Source: Klebsiella huaxiensis (GTDB taxonomy: Bacteria > Pseudomonadota > Gammaproteobacteria > Enterobacterales > Enterobacteriaceae). From it: 64,000 nt of DNA. This document shows, in pieces, positions 1 to 7,915 of this stretch. Both the position numbers and the translations under genes were made by a program. Every line of letters begins with the position of its first letter. The stretch's first letter is position 1. Location of the stretch: contig NZ_CP036175.1 in assembly GCF_003261575.2 (NCBI RefSeq), positions 2,666,001 to 2,730,000 of the forward strand, written 5' to 3'. The notes under the pieces were generated by a model. The model made no database searches and was not told the DNA's origin. It saw nothing but the letters and a program-made list of their open reading frames with translations.

Positions 1-1
1 A

Positions 2-1186
2 GAACTACAAAAACAAGCTGCACTTATTGAAACTACTGGAAAGAAAACAGCCGAAGTTACCGAGCTTGAAAAATTAAACTTTGATATTACCAGCGGAAAT
101 CTGAAAAAATTATCAGATGACCAAAAAGAACAACTCCGTACTGCCGCAAAATCTCTTGACTCTAAAAAAGAAGAGCTGCGCCTTAATCAGGAAAATGCAA
201 AGGTTGCAGAGTATGTGTCCGGTTTAGAGAAACAAAATAATTTAGTCAAGCAAGGTCATGATAATGAGTTTATAGGTCGTTACTCTGGAGACCGTGAGCG
301 TAACCGAATGCAGGAACGTAACGGCATTCAGCAAGATTTCCAGTCTAAACAGGAAGACCTGTTAAGTCAGTATCAGTCAGGTGATATCACCAAAAGCCTT
401 TATGATGCGGAAACAGAAGCATTACAGGACGCTCTGAATAAAAGGCTTGAACTTCAGACTGAATATTATAAGCAACAGGATGAATTACAAAATGATGGTA
501 CTGCTGGTTTTGTTTCTGGGCTTGCAACGCAAATAGAAGCGTCTATGGATTTATACACCAATATGCAGCAGGTTGGTGCGCAGGCATTCAGCAGCTTAAC
601 TGATATGATCATTGATTGGGCAGAAACAGGTAAACTAAATGTTAAGGATTTTGCCGGGACCTTTATACAGTCGATAGGTACTGCACTTTTGCAATATGCA
701 GCTGCTCAGGTTGCAATGGCGGCTTTAAGCGCCTTCACTGCCTGGATTGGTGTTCCCTATGTTGGTCCTGCGGTCGCTCCTGCGCAAGCTATTGCAGCAG
801 CAGCTGCTGCGGGTGTCTTCATGACAGCTATAGGTTCTGCTCTTCAGGGTCAAGCCCATGACGGCATCGACTCCGTACCTGAAACAGGAACTTGGCTCTT
901 GCAGAAAGGCGAACGCGTCACGACTGCGAAAACCAGCGCGAAACTTGATGCGACCCTGGACAGAGTAGCCACGCAGTCAACCGGCGGTGGTGCTGTCTAC
1001 GCCCCTAATATCAACATCCCTATCAATGGTAACCCTTCCGATGCAACGGTAGCGCTGGTGCGTAAAGCCGCGGCTGAGGGTGCCGAACGCGGATACCGAA
1101 AAGCCGTCAACTCGGTGACTGCCGGACAGGGTGACCTGCACAGGGCATTAATGGTGAAAACTAACTCAGGGAGGAAAATTCGCTGA
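2..1186 (+). CDS. Phage tail tape-measure protein, C-terminal part
   Basis: The reading frame is open from the first complete codon of the window, so the N-terminus lies outside; about 394 residues are seen. The first ~165 residues are Lys/Glu/Gln-rich and helical, typical of a coiled-coil tape measure. A hydrophobic Ala-rich stretch follows (from position ~690 to 850), then a C-terminal block with the pattern AHDGID-VPETGTWLLQKGERV that is common near the end of siphovirus tape measures. The protein sets tail length and is threaded through the tail tube. The next tail gene overlaps by one base (ATGA), showing translational coupling. Composition changes at about base 850: the upstream part is clearly more AT-rich than the C-terminal block, suggesting phage mosaicism. 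The role is inferred from features and gene order; the family is fairly sure. Confidence 0.8.
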   Translation, partial: ELQKQAALIETTGKKTAEVTELEKLNFDITSGNLKKLSDDQKEQLRTAAKSLDSKKEELRLNQENAKVAEYVSGLEKQNNLVKQGHDNEFIGRYSGDRERNRMQERNGIQQDFQSKQEDLLSQYQSGDITKSLYDAETEALQDALNKRLELQTEYYKQQDELQNDGTAGFVSGLATQIEASMDLYTNMQQVGAQAFSSLTDMIIDWAETGKLNVKDFAGTFIQSIGTALLQYAAAQVAMAALSAFTAWIGVPYVGPAVAPAQAIAAAAAAGVFMTAIGSALQGQAHDGIDSVPETGTWLLQKGERVTTAKTSAKLDATLDRVATQSTGGGAVYAPNINIPINGNPSDATVALVRKAAAEGAERGYRKAVNSVTAGQGDLHRALMVKTNSGRKIR

Positions 1187-1665
1187 TGGCAATTACAACA
1201 TCGATATTTTATCCCTCTGATTATTTGCCGGGCCCTCTGAAAGAAAGTTTTGGGTTGAAGCCCGTATCTCCTCTAAAGAGTACCGATATGGTAACGGGTC
1301 GCCGCCGACAGCGGCGAGCCTACACCTCTGTGCCGACCAATACGGATATTGCATGGATATTTAACGATGCTCAGGCACAGACTTTTGAAGCCTGGTTCAG
1401 GGACGTTCTTACGGACGGCAGCGCCTGGTTCAACATGCCGCTGCTGACGCCTGTCGGCCAAAAGAATTATGTCTGCAGGTTTAACGATATTTATGAAGGC
1501 CCCACACCTGAAGGCGGCCTGTACTGGCGGTATTCCGCATCCATTGAGTTATGGGAACGGCCGCTTCCGGCGGTTGGCTGGGGTCAATATCCGGAGTGGA
1601 TTGTCGGGAGTTCGTTACTCGACATCGCCCTGAACAAGGAGTGGCCAAAACATGACAGCGATTAA
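1186..1665 (+). CDS. Phage minor tail protein (lambda gpM-position)
   Basis: This 159-residue protein has no signal peptide or membrane segment. It follows the tape measure, overlapping it by one base, and precedes a DUF1833-like protein and a peptidase-like gpK homologue. That is the position of lambda gpM, a tail-tip assembly protein. The sequence is rich in aromatic residues with several W-E and W-F pairs (for example YSASIELWERP near residue 120), as often seen in compact beta-sheet tail-tip proteins. No catalytic motif is visible. Its stop overlaps the next start by 14 bases (1652-1665). The name rests on synteny rather than on a recognised motif, so the exact family is uncertain. Confidence 0.65.
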   Translation: MAITTSIFYPSDYLPGPLKESFGLKPVSPLKSTDMVTGRRRQRRAYTSVPTNTDIAWIFNDAQAQTFEAWFRDVLTDGSAWFNMPLLTPVGQKNYVCRFNDIYEGPTPEGGLYWRYSASIELWERPLPAVGWGQYPEWIVGSSLLDIALNKEWPKHDSD

Positions 1666-2134
1666 CCGTCTCTATGCGTCCTCCGGGCCTGAGGCCATCA
1701 TCGGTACGTTACAGATCGATATTGGCGGCCAGTCTCATTATTTGTGTGAGGGGTACGAGGACATTACGGCCGTTACCGAAGAGGGCGCTACCGTAACGTT
1801 TATAGCCTGCGCCATCGTTCTGTCACTTCCCGCCAGAAACGAGGACGGCACGCAGGACCTGAAATTTATGCTATGCAACATTGATGGCGTTGTGTCCACT
1901 GCTATACGCAGGACCATTGATGCCATCTCCAGTGCCAGCATCACATTCAGGAAATACATTTCCACCGACCTTAGCGCGCCAGCTGAGCCGCCCTTGCCCA
2001 TGCCAGTTAAAGGGGGCTCCTGGACACCGCTTACGGTAAACGTTACCGCCGGATTTAAAAACATGCTCGATTATGCCTGGCCTCGAGACCGCTACATATT
2101 GAACTATTTCCAGGGTCTTCGTTACTCCCGATAG
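1652..2134 (+). CDS. Phage tail protein, DUF1833/gpL-like
   Basis: This 160-residue protein begins inside the end of the preceding tail gene. Its layout resembles the DUF1833 family of phage tail-tip proteins that occupy the lambda gpL position: an N-terminal beta-rich domain (residues ~15-60), a middle stretch D-L-K-F-M-L-C-N-I-D-G with V-S-T-A-I-R-R-T-I, and a C-terminus ending in L-N-Y-F-Q-G-L-R-Y. In lambda, gpL is an iron-sulphur tail-tip protein next to gpM and gpK. Only two cysteines separated by many residues are visible here, so an Fe-S cluster is not supported. Function in tail-tip assembly is inferred from family resemblance and gene order. Confidence 0.65.
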   Translation: MTAINRLYASSGPEAIIGTLQIDIGGQSHYLCEGYEDITAVTEEGATVTFIACAIVLSLPARNEDGTQDLKFMLCNIDGVVSTAIRRTIDAISSASITFRKYISTDLSAPAEPPLPMPVKGGSWTPLTVNVTAGFKNMLDYAWPRDRYILNYFQGLRYSR

Positions 2135-2141
2135 GTATCCC

Positions 2142-2528
2142 ATGCTCAACATTGATAAATACCTGACTGTCCGCTGGCAGATGGGCGGTCGTGCTTTTCC
2201 TGTTCTCGACTGCTACGGCATTGTACATGAGGTTCGCCGTGACCTCGGGCTTCCTGAATGGCCTGCATTTGAGGCTGTGATTAAAGAGCGTGGTAGTCCT
2301 GAAATGGGGGAGTTCTGCGAGAATTTTTCGCGTGACCTGACTCCCTGCAGTCCATGTAACGGCGCGGTCGCCGCCTGCTATATGGGAAAAATGATCGGCC
2401 ATTTGGGCGTCGTCGTCGAAATGGAGGGATTGCTTTACGTGATCGAATGCAACCCCCGACGCAACGTAACCATTCTCCCCCTGGCGCGTTTTGAGCGTCA
2501 GTTTCTGAAAGTGGAGTATTACCAGTGA
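2142..2528 (+). CDS. NlpC/P60-type tail assembly protein (gpK-like)
   Basis: This 128-residue protein carries the elements of an NlpC/P60 cysteine peptidase: D-C-Y-G-I-V near residue 24 (candidate nucleophile Cys), G-H-L-G-V-V-V-E near residue 85 (candidate His) and E-C-N-P soon after as the third polar position. In lambdoid phages the gpK homologue has a Mov34 plus NlpC/P60 architecture and acts in tail-tip assembly or local cell-wall hydrolysis. Here only the NlpC/P60 half is present, as in many non-lambda siphoviruses. The end overlaps the next gene by four bases (GTGA), indicating coupled translation with the central fibre protein. Confidence 0.75.
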   Translation: MLNIDKYLTVRWQMGGRAFPVLDCYGIVHEVRRDLGLPEWPAFEAVIKERGSPEMGEFCENFSRDLTPCSPCNGAVAACYMGKMIGHLGVVVEMEGLLYVIECNPRRNVTILPLARFERQFLKVEYYQ

Positions 2529-5500
2529 CAATTCGTCTTTACCCGTCGCGTCTGCCTGGTGAGCCGCTGGAAACGCATGAGCACCGGGATACGACCATTC
2601 ATGACTGGATGTCCCAACATGTTGAGAATTATCGTAACGATATGGTGCAGCGCGTTGCATTCGAGGTTAACGGTAAGTCGGTCCCGCCGGCAGAGTGGCC
2701 ATTATGTTTTATCAGCGCTGAAAGCGACGTAAAAGTTTACCCGATCCCGGGTGAGGGGGTGACGGCGACGACTATCGCGGCATGGGCTGCGGCGGCTATT
2801 GCTGCTGCGTCCGCTGTGTATGTGCTGATCACCATGTCGAACATGGACAAAGGCGGCTACTCATCCTCAAATGGTTTGGGGCTTGATTTAAACCCGGCCA
2901 AAGCGAACCAGGCAAAGTTGGGCGATCCCATTCGCGAAGTGTTTGGCCGCTGCCGTATCTATCCCGATTATGTTGTGCAACCCGTGACCCGGTTTAACCC
3001 TGATGATCCGACGCTAATGACGGTCGAAATGATGGTTTGCCTGGGGAAAGGCAATTTTGCATTTACGAATGGCGATATTCGGGTGGGTTCAACGCCGATT
3101 TCAGCATTAGGGGACTTGTTCAACTACAACGTCTATTCACCTGGCGCCGACGTGACTGGAGATCGGCGTAGTGAAAACTGGTGGAACTCGACGGAAGTTG
3201 GCGGAACGACCAGCGGTAGCGGCCTTGATATGGCCCAGACGTCACCAGACTCTACCGATATCACGGCTGATAGCATGACGGTTTCCGGCGCGTCGGTGAC
3301 ATTCAACGGGCTGGACGACGACAACGATGACGACGACGATGGCAACGCGTTGCCGGAGTCCTGGGTTGAGGGTGCCATAGTAACGATCGCCGCCCCGATG
3401 AACGTTCTCGTTTCAACCTCGTCGGGTTACAGCGTTCTGGCCAGTAACGGGCTGAGTGAAATTATTCCCTATCCGGGTATGCCGGTTACCCTGGAAATTA
3501 ACGGCACTGAATACGAGCTGGTTATTGCAACGTATACGGCAAAGGAGGATGCAATACCGGGAACGGGCGGAAATGCTGCCAGCCTGAGAGCAAATGCCTC
3601 TCCATCGACTTACGATTATTCAGGCACTGGACAGACGTTTACGATCACCTGGCAGGGGAATGTATACACAGTTTCCCTCGTTGCAGACTATACGAATATG
3701 TCCGGCCTGCTGGCGGTGATAAACGAGGGCCTGACCGGGTCAGGATTGCTGGCACAGGATGGCGGCGGTGTTGTGCTGATTGCTGAGGCTGCGAGCCCCT
3801 GGCTCGGCGGAAACATTACCTCATCATCGCTGCCGGTAACCGTTTTTGGCGACGGTCCTGTTTTCACCTCCGGTACCGCGTCCAGCGGTGGCAGCCCGGC
3901 GATTACTGCTAACGTCACGCTTGCGTATGGTAGCGCAACCGGAGTGGCATTTTCCGGGATACCGGAGGGAATACAACGGCTGGCGCTGGCTCATCGCGGA
4001 AACGAATACCGCATTGCCGACGCAGACGGCACGACCGCAACGGTTCAGCGGCTGGTTGACGGTGTTATTGATCCCACCTGGCTTGGTTTTTCGCCGCGTA
4101 CGATGATCGACTACCAGGCTACCGGCATAAACGACAATGATACGTGGATGGGGCCTTTCCTGGTCTGCCCTGAAAACGAAGTGGTCGATGCGTTCGAGGT
4201 GAATTTCTCGTTCCCGTCTGGCATTTGTGGATTCGACAGCAAGGGGAAAAAACGCATTCGCCACTGCGAGTGGGAAATTCAGTACCGTGTTTATGGATCG
4301 GGCACCGGCTGGGCGAGCAAACAAGGCGTTTATGCGCTCCAGAACGTTAACGGTCTCGGTTTCACTGAGCGTTTTGACCTGGATTCACCGGGGCTCGTCG
4401 AGGTCCGCTGCAGGCGCCGGAACGAGCAGGGGTCCAATAACGCCCGCGACTCGATGTACTGGCAGGCGCTACGTGGTCGGCTACTGGCTCGACCATCATC
4501 CTATGCTGGCGTCACCCTGATGGGGGCAACGGTCGAGACGGGGGGAAAACTGGCTGCGCAGTCAGATAAACGTATAAACGTTGTAGCCACGCGGATTTAT
4601 GATTCCGGCGTTGCCCGTAGTATTTCTGGCGCGCTGTATCACGTCGGGCGATCTCTGGGTATGGAGATGGACACGGTAGCGATTGACGCTCTGGAGCAGG
4701 CGTACTGGACCCCGAACGGAGAAACCTTCGATTATTTTACGGGAGACAGTATCTCTGCACTGGAAATGCTGCAGAAAATCGCCGCGGCCGGTAAAGGTTA
4801 TTTTTTGCTAAATACCCAATCCGTTGCGTCAGTCGGCCGGGAAGGGGTTAAACCCTGGACCGGGGCTATAACCCCTCATGAGATGGTCTCCGAGATGCAG
4901 ACCGATTTCAGCACTGTGACTGACGACGATTATGATGGCGTTGACGTTACTTACATCAACAGTACGACGTGGGCAGAAGAAACGGTGCAATGCCGTCTGC
5001 CAGGCAACCCGACGCCGCTGAAAATAGAGGCATATAGCGCTGACGGCGTAGGTAATCCGGATCACGCATACCAGATTGGTATGCGCAGACTGAGGAAATA
5101 CCAGCTGCAGCGCATGACGCATAAAACGACGACCGAGCTGGACGCGCTCTGCTACAACGTCGGGGATCGCATTGTGCTGACGGATGATATCCCAGGTAGT
5201 AATACAATCTCGTGCCTGATTGAGTCAATGGCTACTGCTGGTGGGGTGACAATATTCGACGTATCGGAGCCGCTGGACTGGACGTTTGCAAATCCGCGAA
5301 TCTTTCTACGGTATCAGGATGGTACGGCGTCACGGTTATTTGAGGCGTCACCGACGGGAGACAGCTATCAAGTATCCGTTCCGTATCAATCTGAGTTTGC
5401 CGATATTCTGATGGGTGATCCGATCATCGAACCGCCGGAGCTAATTTTCTGCAGTTCTGAGAGCGACCTGTATCACGCCATTGTGTCCGAAGTCGTCCCG

Positions 5501-5593
5501 CAGGATGACGGGACATGCGAGGTAACCGCCCGACAATACCGCTCTGAATTTTACGATTACGACGATGCCACATACCCCGGCAACGTCGCTTAA
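2525..5593 (+). CDS. Central tail tip / host specificity protein (gpI-gpJ-like)
   Basis: This 1022-residue protein starts at a GTG that overlaps the previous stop (GTGA). The first ~80 residues look like the small beta-grasp gpI-type domain, followed by a hydrophobic Ala-rich segment (residues ~80-103) as in lambda gpI, and then the long gpJ-like hub region. It therefore resembles a natural gpI-gpJ fusion. A low-complexity acidic tract lies near residue 263 (DDDNDDDDDG), and a Gly/Ser/Thr-rich stretch of ~250 residues follows, which looks like inserted beta-domains. The C-terminal part (after ~690) carries hub-like fold segments. In siphoviruses this protein forms the central tip fibre and contacts the receptor. 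The identification as tail hub is good; domain borders are approximate. Confidence 0.8.
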   Translation: MTIRLYPSRLPGEPLETHEHRDTTIHDWMSQHVENYRNDMVQRVAFEVNGKSVPPAEWPLCFISAESDVKVYPIPGEGVTATTIAAWAAAAIAAASAVYVLITMSNMDKGGYSSSNGLGLDLNPAKANQAKLGDPIREVFGRCRIYPDYVVQPVTRFNPDDPTLMTVEMMVCLGKGNFAFTNGDIRVGSTPISALGDLFNYNVYSPGADVTGDRRSENWWNSTEVGGTTSGSGLDMAQTSPDSTDITADSMTVSGASVTFNGLDDDNDDDDDGNALPESWVEGAIVTIAAPMNVLVSTSSGYSVLASNGLSEIIPYPGMPVTLEINGTEYELVIATYTAKEDAIPGTGGNAASLRANASPSTYDYSGTGQTFTITWQGNVYTVSLVADYTNMSGLLAVINEGLTGSGLLAQDGGGVVLIAEAASPWLGGNITSSSLPVTVFGDGPVFTSGTASSGGSPAITANVTLAYGSATGVAFSGIPEGIQRLALAHRGNEYRIADADGTTATVQRLVDGVIDPTWLGFSPRTMIDYQATGINDNDTWMGPFLVCPENEVVDAFEVNFSFPSGICGFDSKGKKRIRHCEWEIQYRVYGSGTGWASKQGVYALQNVNGLGFTERFDLDSPGLVEVRCRRRNEQGSNNARDSMYWQALRGRLLARPSSYAGVTLMGATVETGGKLAAQSDKRINVVATRIYDSGVARSISGALYHVGRSLGMEMDTVAIDALEQAYWTPNGETFDYFTGDSISALEMLQKIAAAGKGYFLLNTQSVASVGREGVKPWTGAITPHEMVSEMQTDFSTVTDDDYDGVDVTYINSTTWAEETVQCRLPGNPTPLKIEAYSADGVGNPDHAYQIGMRRLRKYQLQRMTHKTTTELDALCYNVGDRIVLTDDIPGSNTISCLIESMATAGGVTIFDVSEPLDWTFANPRIFLRYQDGTASRLFEASPTGDSYQVSVPYQSEFADILMGDPIIEPPELIFCSSESDLYHAIVSEVVPQDDGTCEVTARQYRSEFYDYDDATYPGNVA

Positions 5594-5622
5594 TACCAAA
5601 AAAAACCATTCAACTTTTCTTT

Positions 5623-5644
5623 CGCACAAACCCTCGTTTGCGCG
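5623..5644 (+). terminator. Hairpin between tail hub and fibre genes
   Basis: A nine-position stem with one mismatch (5623-5631 pairing with 5636-5644) closes a 4-base loop and is followed, after eight bases, by five T. It could be a weak terminator or attenuator lowering transcription into the tail-end genes. The T run is not adjacent to the stem, so this is tentative. Confidence 0.35.
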
Positions 5645-5668
5645 AAGCCTCTTTTTGGAGCAAATAAC

Positions 5669-7219
5669 ATGGCTGATGAACTGAATCCGCCGCTGGGAAC
5701 GACGACGCCTGAAATATTCATGGATAACGTCAAGCGGGCTGATCGGCTGGTGAACGGGCCAGAGGAAACGGTAAACGATCGCGGCGGGAAGCCTCTGGAT
5801 ACCTGGCGTGGCATGATGGCGAAAAATGATGAGGTGCGGCAGAACATCATCCCTCTGAGCCGCCAGTACATGACTCTTGCCGATGCTCAGGCTGATATTG
5901 CGAACATTCCGGTAGGGTCGACCACGTATTACCGCAGCCCGGACGACAGCGCGCTGGCCATTGAGGTTATGAACGTCGCCGGGACGCTGACGGCGACGGG
6001 GCGCAGGATGCCTTCGTATGACCTGGTTGCGGCCATCAGCCAGGCAGTAACTGCGGAGGTCATGGCCCGAACAGGTCTGATATTCGGCAGCGATGACCAG
6101 ACCATGCTCTCTTTATGCGATGAATGGGGATATGAAGCCGGGCGGATCACTGAGAATAGTTTCGAAACGAGAAAACTCAGACTGATCCAGTCAGAGACAG
6201 GGCCACTACTGACGCTGGTTGATGATTTCGGTTATGCGGTGAATCTGTTTTCCGAAAGAGGCGCACTGGTTGCCGGAAATAATGAGTTGTCAGATTCAGA
6301 GTCGCTTATTTCCTTACCTGATGAATTCGGGAACGAGCTGATTCTGGTTGATAAGCAGGGGCGGCTGTATGCCGGGGATAACATCATATTTGACGCGCCG
6401 GACTGGGCACGCTGTACCGTTGACCCCTTCGGGTATGTTATCGAAGGCGTGAAATTAAATGGTGATGTGGTCAGCAAGAATGGAGGCGGCGGGAGCGTCG
6501 AACCTGTGCCCTCTGTACTGGAGAGCAGCGCAGCAGCGCACTGGCTGTTTGGCTATGAGTCCACGTCGTATACAAGCCGCGTGGGGTATAAAACGCTGAC
6601 ACCGCAGGCCGCGCCGGAATTCAATAACAATTACATTTCGATCTCCGCCTGGGGTGGGGCGCTGATGACCGATATCGCTGATACTGGGGAATATACTATT
6701 TGTGCAGTTGTAAAAATTCCTGAGCAGGCGGCGCAGACGGATTGTGTGGTGATTTACGGAACACAGAATGGCTATGTGCTCAGGGATGACGACGATACCT
6801 ACACTGGCAATCAGTTATCTCTTTTCTCTGATCGAGCTGACCGACGCTGGATACGTTCAAAAATTTCAGGTTATCGCGGCACCTCACGGCATTATCCAAC
6901 ACTGCAGCCGCCAGTCGGGCAATGGCTGTTCATTTCACATGTGGTGAAACTTGAGGGCAGCGGACTGCGTTACCAGGCAATTAGCGTGGGTGGTGAAAAT
7001 TACCAGATGCTGCGTGAGGCTGATTCTGACCGATTAATACTTTCCGGGCGCAACATCGCTATTGGTAATGGGTGGTGTGATAACTCCATGTTCAAAACAA
7101 AAAATCTGGATATTGCAGAGTTTATCTATTTCGACCACGCACTTTCTTCGCAAGAAGTTAAAAACGTTTATCTCAATTCCCGCCAGCGTATGTCTGAGCG
7201 TTCACTTAACTTACAATAG
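5669..7219 (+). CDS. Phage tail fibre/spike protein with LamG-like C-terminus
   Basis: This 516-residue protein follows the central hub after a 75-base gap, with a purine-rich ribosome site (GGAG) before ATG. The N-terminal ~90 residues (MADELNPPLGTTTPEIFMDN and onward) resemble the short conserved anchor modules that attach fibres or spikes of Klebsiella and Escherichia phages to the tail. The middle contains repeated D-E-W/F-G-x-E/N patterns (residues ~130-220, for example LCDEWGYEAG, LVDDFGYAVN, LPDEFGNELI), a short imperfect beta repeat. The C-terminal ~230 residues look like a concanavalin/LamG-type jelly roll ending in I-A-E-F-I-Y-F-D-H-A-L-S-S-Q-E-V. It probably binds surface glycan and anchors the next two products. 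The enzyme class, if any, is unknown. Confidence 0.65.
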   Translation: MADELNPPLGTTTPEIFMDNVKRADRLVNGPEETVNDRGGKPLDTWRGMMAKNDEVRQNIIPLSRQYMTLADAQADIANIPVGSTTYYRSPDDSALAIEVMNVAGTLTATGRRMPSYDLVAAISQAVTAEVMARTGLIFGSDDQTMLSLCDEWGYEAGRITENSFETRKLRLIQSETGPLLTLVDDFGYAVNLFSERGALVAGNNELSDSESLISLPDEFGNELILVDKQGRLYAGDNIIFDAPDWARCTVDPFGYVIEGVKLNGDVVSKNGGGGSVEPVPSVLESSAAAHWLFGYESTSYTSRVGYKTLTPQAAPEFNNNYISISAWGGALMTDIADTGEYTICAVVKIPEQAAQTDCVVIYGTQNGYVLRDDDDTYTGNQLSLFSDRADRRWIRSKISGYRGTSRHYPTLQPPVGQWLFISHVVKLEGSGLRYQAISVGGENYQMLREADSDRLILSGRNIAIGNGWCDNSMFKTKNLDIAEFIYFDHALSSQEVKNVYLNSRQRMSERSLNLQ

Positions 7220-7237
7220 GCAATAGGAGTTCATGTT

Positions 7238-7915
7238 ATGGGCGTAGCAATCATGGCCGCTGGTACTGACGCATCAGCATATGCCAACAACTATATTCCC
7301 CCAGTGTCAGGTCCTTTAGCGTGGGCCAATCTGGAAAGCGATGCGCTGCCGTCAGCTCGTCGACTTAAAAACTTCGGCAGTCTGGGTGGATCATTTGTGT
7401 TGTCAGGAATTGCCCAACTGGCCTCAATAGGTGTTACCGCTGCTGCAGGCACAGATAGCCGCCTGACATTAGGGTCATTCATCAATCAGGATAAATATAC
7501 CGTCATCGCACTTGTCGATGTTGGTACTGACGCGTCAATACTGCGACACAGAAACATCCGTATCAGTACTAATTCCAGCAAAAAATTGCAGCGAGTTATG
7601 GATTCAGGAACGAGCGTGTCAGATATAACTGCTCCATCTTCTGGAGCTTTTGTTGTTTTTCTTAACGGAGACAGTACCGGGCATGCATTCGGCATCCTGA
7701 CGGCGTCCGGCATTCAGAAATCGACATCCTCAGCAGCCAATAGCGGCACCACTTCAACGTGGATCGGCGGGTCAAACCTTGCAGGTGCAGCAGCGGCCTG
7801 GGCAGGCTATGGCGCAGCTGTCTACGATCGTAAACTGAGTGATAGTGAGATGGAGAGTGTAGCTGATCGACTGATTAAACGTGCGCGATATCTTGGAGTG
7901 ACGGTTAATGGCTAA
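7238..7915 (+). CDS. Small LamG-like tail-end protein
   Basis: This 225-residue protein has a good ribosome site (AGGAG) eight bases before ATG. No signal peptide or catalytic motif is visible. The fold pattern is beta-rich with many Gly/Ser/Ala, and the C-terminus contains AAVYDRKLSDSEMESVADRL, which parallels the end of the upstream fibre (IYFDHALSSQEVKNVY). Both match the final strand and helix of concanavalin/LamG-like modules. It is probably a separately encoded receptor-binding or accessory subunit of the tail fibre. Its stop overlaps the next start by eight bases, so the two are translationally coupled. Function is inferred from position and fold pattern only. Confidence 0.55.
   Translation: MGVAIMAAGTDASAYANNYIPPVSGPLAWANLESDALPSARRLKNFGSLGGSFVLSGIAQLASIGVTAAAGTDSRLTLGSFINQDKYTVIALVDVGTDASILRHRNIRISTNSSKKLQRVMDSGTSVSDITAPSSGAFVVFLNGDSTGHAFGILTASGIQKSTSSAANSGTTSTWIGGSNLAGAAAAWAGYGAAVYDRKLSDSEMESVADRLIKRARYLGVTVNG

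Noticed and set aside
2055..2660. 201-codon minus-strand ORF in the tail operon
   Set aside because: It is antisense to the gpK-like and gpJ-like genes, with no recognisable content.
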